A stretch of 64,000 nucleotides of DNA, taken from contig OY783195.1 in NCBI GenBank assembly GCA_963678675.1, forward strand, positions 26,399,385 through 26,463,384. The letters run 5' to 3'. Both the position numbers and the translations under genes were made by a program. The stretch is from Xiphydria camelus (taxonomy: Eukaryota; Arthropoda; Insecta; Hymenoptera; Xiphydriidae). The notes under the pieces are model-generated. The model saw only the letters and a program-made list of their open reading frames with translations, was not told the origin of the DNA and did not search any database. Shown here piece after piece: positions 58,393 to 64,000 of the stretch (position 1 is its first letter; each line of letters starts with the position of its first letter).

Positions 58393-59089
58393 TAATTGTT
58401 ATGCGGTAGATTTTCCACGAGAACTTCACGAACGGAGAACTTACGTGGACAATTTTTTAAAGAAGTTGTGCAATCCGTCCATAGGAAATTAAGAGTAAAG
58501 AACCTAGGAGTTAATTAAAATCAGGGTAGTTGCATGGACGCAACGAGACATTTAAGTCACCCGAGGAATTCATCGAGAGTCAAAGAGGATAGAGAGGCAA
58601 AATGCGTAGAATACCTCTGGTCATGCAAGCTTGTACAGTAACAAAGAGAAATTCGCGCGTTGAATTTTAATTTTCGATCGTACGAATATCGATCAATCAT
58701 ATCGAATCTACTTATCGCGGCTCAGTCATTTTCGTCTTTTACGTGTAAATCCCCTTAAAAATGTATATAATTTGTAAATTTTCCACGCGAATGTATAATA
58801 CAATATTCGTAACTTATTATTGTGTGAAGTACATTTGGTTTTGCTGTTTCTTTCAACTATCTATCAATGTGGGATAATAACGTAACATATGTATGTATTG
58901 GCATTGTTATGAAATCGATTGGATTTTATACAATACGTATTTTATTTATTTTATAGCATTGCTACTGTAAGATCGATGGATAAACCAGTTTTGCAAGGTT
59001 CGAATTAATTATTGGAGAAAGATACCTTTCATGCTCCTTGCTACAGTCGGGAGACGCTATACTCCGTTCTCTCCACAATCGAAGTGTGC
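58393..59089. other. 3' intergenic DNA between convergent genes
   Basis: Trailers of acid phosphatase (+) and DDX23 (-). TTTATTTATTTTAT near 58,940 supplies a reversed AATAAA for DDX23. Confidence 0.5.
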
Positions 59090-62126
<3,037 letters not shown>

Positions 62127-62619
62127 AACTTGCTTTCAGACGCGTATTTTCATGCGTTCGCTTTTAATTCTCAAGATAAACTGCGAACGATAAATCACGT
62201 ACACTGCCCCATGTAAAGACCCACGCTAATTTAACGTATTTCTAGTCGCTGTAACACCTCATCCAAAGTTCGAAGCTTTTTCCATAAGCACACAGTGCAC
62301 ATTTATAGCATTATTTCACAATACACGTTAATTGGTCGAACTTACGTAGCACTTTCGTTTGCGGACGTTTTCGGTTTGAATTGTCAGTTGACGTTTGAGG
62401 TTAAACATCACGGCACACCGATACATAGATGAATTACTAAACTTTTACTTATAGGTAAGATAAAATGTGGCGGCCTAGTATCAGATAGCGAAATTGCGAG
62501 TTTTGCATGAGCACCCCTGTGGGCCCTGTGGGTTCCTCGTCCGGAGAAGCGTGAATGCGCATGCGTAGTCATCCGCAGGTGTTGGCGTCGTCAGCAAGTT
62601 CAGAGTCGGCCTAGCCTTA
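62127..62619. promoter_or_regulatory. Upstream region of DDX23
   Basis: 490 bp ahead of the DDX23 start. No TATA box recognised, and no gene. Confidence 0.35.
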
Positions 62620-62765
62620 AGGCCATCACACGTGAAAAAACGTAAGCAGTAACAGTAAGGATTGACCAATCAGAAAGCCTGTTTAAGCATAATTCCGTAA
62701 GAATGATATTTCTGATTGGTCAATCCTTACTGTTATTGCTTACGTTTTTTCACGTGTAATGGCCT
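62620..62765. mobile_element. TTA-flanked MITE, 146 bp
   Basis: Arms AGGCCATCACACGTGAAAAA and the complement are nearly perfect over about 57 bp each side. TTA at 62617-62619 and 62766-62768. The same target type as 7867-9791 and 21444-21575. Confidence 0.8.
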
Positions 62766-63642
62766 TTACTGACGAGTCCACAGGCCGACTCCGGGACGAA
62801 ACGCTTCGCCGATTAGATGGCGACCACGTCCTTTTCGCCACAGGTTAAAAATTTGTTCCGTCACCTAGTGGTACCCGACTGAAGCGCGCGTTATTCAACT
62901 ACCACGCGCGAGCCGACGAAACGGAACAAGTGAACGCTACGGTAGATCCTGATCTTGAAATCAGATTTCACGACTGGCAGATGGAGATTATTAGTTTCTC
63001 TGAGAAATTTTTTATGATATTCGAATGAGAATGTCGTGCATAAACTTAGAGGAGAGTCCTACTAAGCTGATCGACCTTTCTCGGTGGATTCCAGATTTCT
63101 ACATAGGTGAACCTTCACATTTTAATAGTTCTTGGATTGGTAAATACATTAATTCTTTGGGATAGTTTGAAAAATTAATATATTAGTCGACGTCCTCGCT
63201 TCGACACCGAATTCTGTACAATACTCACAGCACATTCAGAAGCATATTTACACGCTGGTATATCGAAAAAATAATTGCAAATCTTAATGTTTATAATAAT
63301 TACAATGGCTACTGCTCCTATTCCAATAAAAATGTGATCTATCCTTTTACGCGAAGAAAATTACATCTTGATATATTTCGCTTACGATCGCTCAATTTAT
63401 CCGTCCAACACAGCCACGACACCACAGTTCATCGAATGTCATCAATTACCGCTACTTATAGTTTCTCTGAAATTACGTGTATCACTCCCACTTTTCGAGT
63501 CGCAGTACAACTCGCGTTTCATATTCTACAGTTCAACCTCGGTCAATTCCCCTGCAAAGTTACGAATGAAGCTGAATGATATTCTCCTCGAATAATCCAT
63601 ATTCAAGTTTTTCCTTGTACAGGCGAGGAAAAACGAAGAGCA
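62766..63642. other. Intergenic DNA
   Basis: Nothing recognised between the MITE and the right-edge open frame. Confidence 0.35.
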
Positions 63643-63981
63643 TTGTCCTTCAGAGAGAATCTGATAGTCAGCTTGAAAGATGAATTCACGACGAACACAA
63701 ATCCGATCGGCAGTTACTGCATTTCGGTGGAAAGCATCGGGCCTCAAGGTTCCGAATTTCTCGTACACTTATTCTCCTCCATGACTGTCGACGGTTGCTT
63801 TAGTGGTTCGAAGGTCATCAGCTCAGCGACGGAGAGATTCCATTGCCTGGAAGAGAAGAGAACAGAGTCTGCATCGTTAACGATCCCCGGGAGGGTGCAA
63901 AAATCAATTTCGGAGGCATCCCTTGCCTGTTATGTCAACGTAGAATTTTGTGAAATAAGACCTTGTTCATTTCCTTCGTAG
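63627..63981 (+). other. Possible exon or chance ORF at the right edge
   Basis: After an AG at about 63,625 a frame of about 118 codons is open to a stop at 63,981 (EEKRRALSFRENLIVSLKDEF, then PIGSYCISVESIGPQGSEFLVHLF). It has no motif I know, and no start or flanking exon is established. It could be the last exon of a gene lying mostly outside the window, or chance. Confidence 0.25.
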
Positions 63982-64000
63982 ATTCACGTATAAAAGCAAC

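Overview
This window is nuclear DNA of an insect. Most genes have short introns with GT/AG junctions, core histones lie in a tandem quintet, histone mRNAs end in the animal-type stem-loop, and spacers are full of small inverted-repeat transposons. A single-domain PHM, an insect-type GH18 chitinase and an Acph-1/testicular-type histidine acid phosphatase point to Hymenoptera, most likely an ant; that placement is inference.

Left third (about 0.5-23 kb): two copies of a replication-dependent histone unit, each ordered H1(+), H3(-), H4(+), H2A(-), H2B(+), with divergent H3/H4 and H2A/H2B promoters. H3, H4 and H2A proteins are identical between units, H2B differs at two residues and H1 at several. 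The units differ by insertions, and in several cases the other unit keeps the empty site: a Transib-like element upstream of H1 in unit 1, a hAT remnant in the unit 1 H1-H3 spacer, a 5'-truncated Jockey-type retrotransposon just upstream of H1 in unit 2, a TTA-flanked MITE in unit 2, and a 236 bp foldback plus an H3-tail tandem duplication in unit 2. The 4.6 kb H4-H2A spacer of unit 1 holds a full-length H2A pseudogene and an H4 pseudogene split by a 1.9 kb TTA-flanked element.

Middle (23-33 kb): AT-rich, transposon-rich DNA with a deleted mariner, then a three-exon PHM gene (-) whose introns carry several foldback elements, and a broken MADF-domain relic.

Right half (33-62 kb): a gene-dense run with coding exons that can be joined in frame: a MIF4G-domain protein (+), a small protein resembling microtubule inner proteins (+), cytochrome b561 (+), a membrane-anchored GH18 chitinase (+), MINDY-3 deubiquitinase (-), SNAPC1 (+), a conserved unknown protein (-), a secreted histidine acid phosphatase (+) and the spliceosomal helicase DDX23/PRP28 (-). 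For each of these the exon phases close without frameshift. The last 1.8 kb holds a TTA-flanked MITE and an ORF of uncertain meaning at the right edge.

The genes do not form one pathway. The histone units supply S-phase chromatin, SNAPC1 and DDX23 act on snRNA transcription and splicing, and the rest are independent housekeeping or secretory genes. All exon maps were worked out by hand and have no transcript support.
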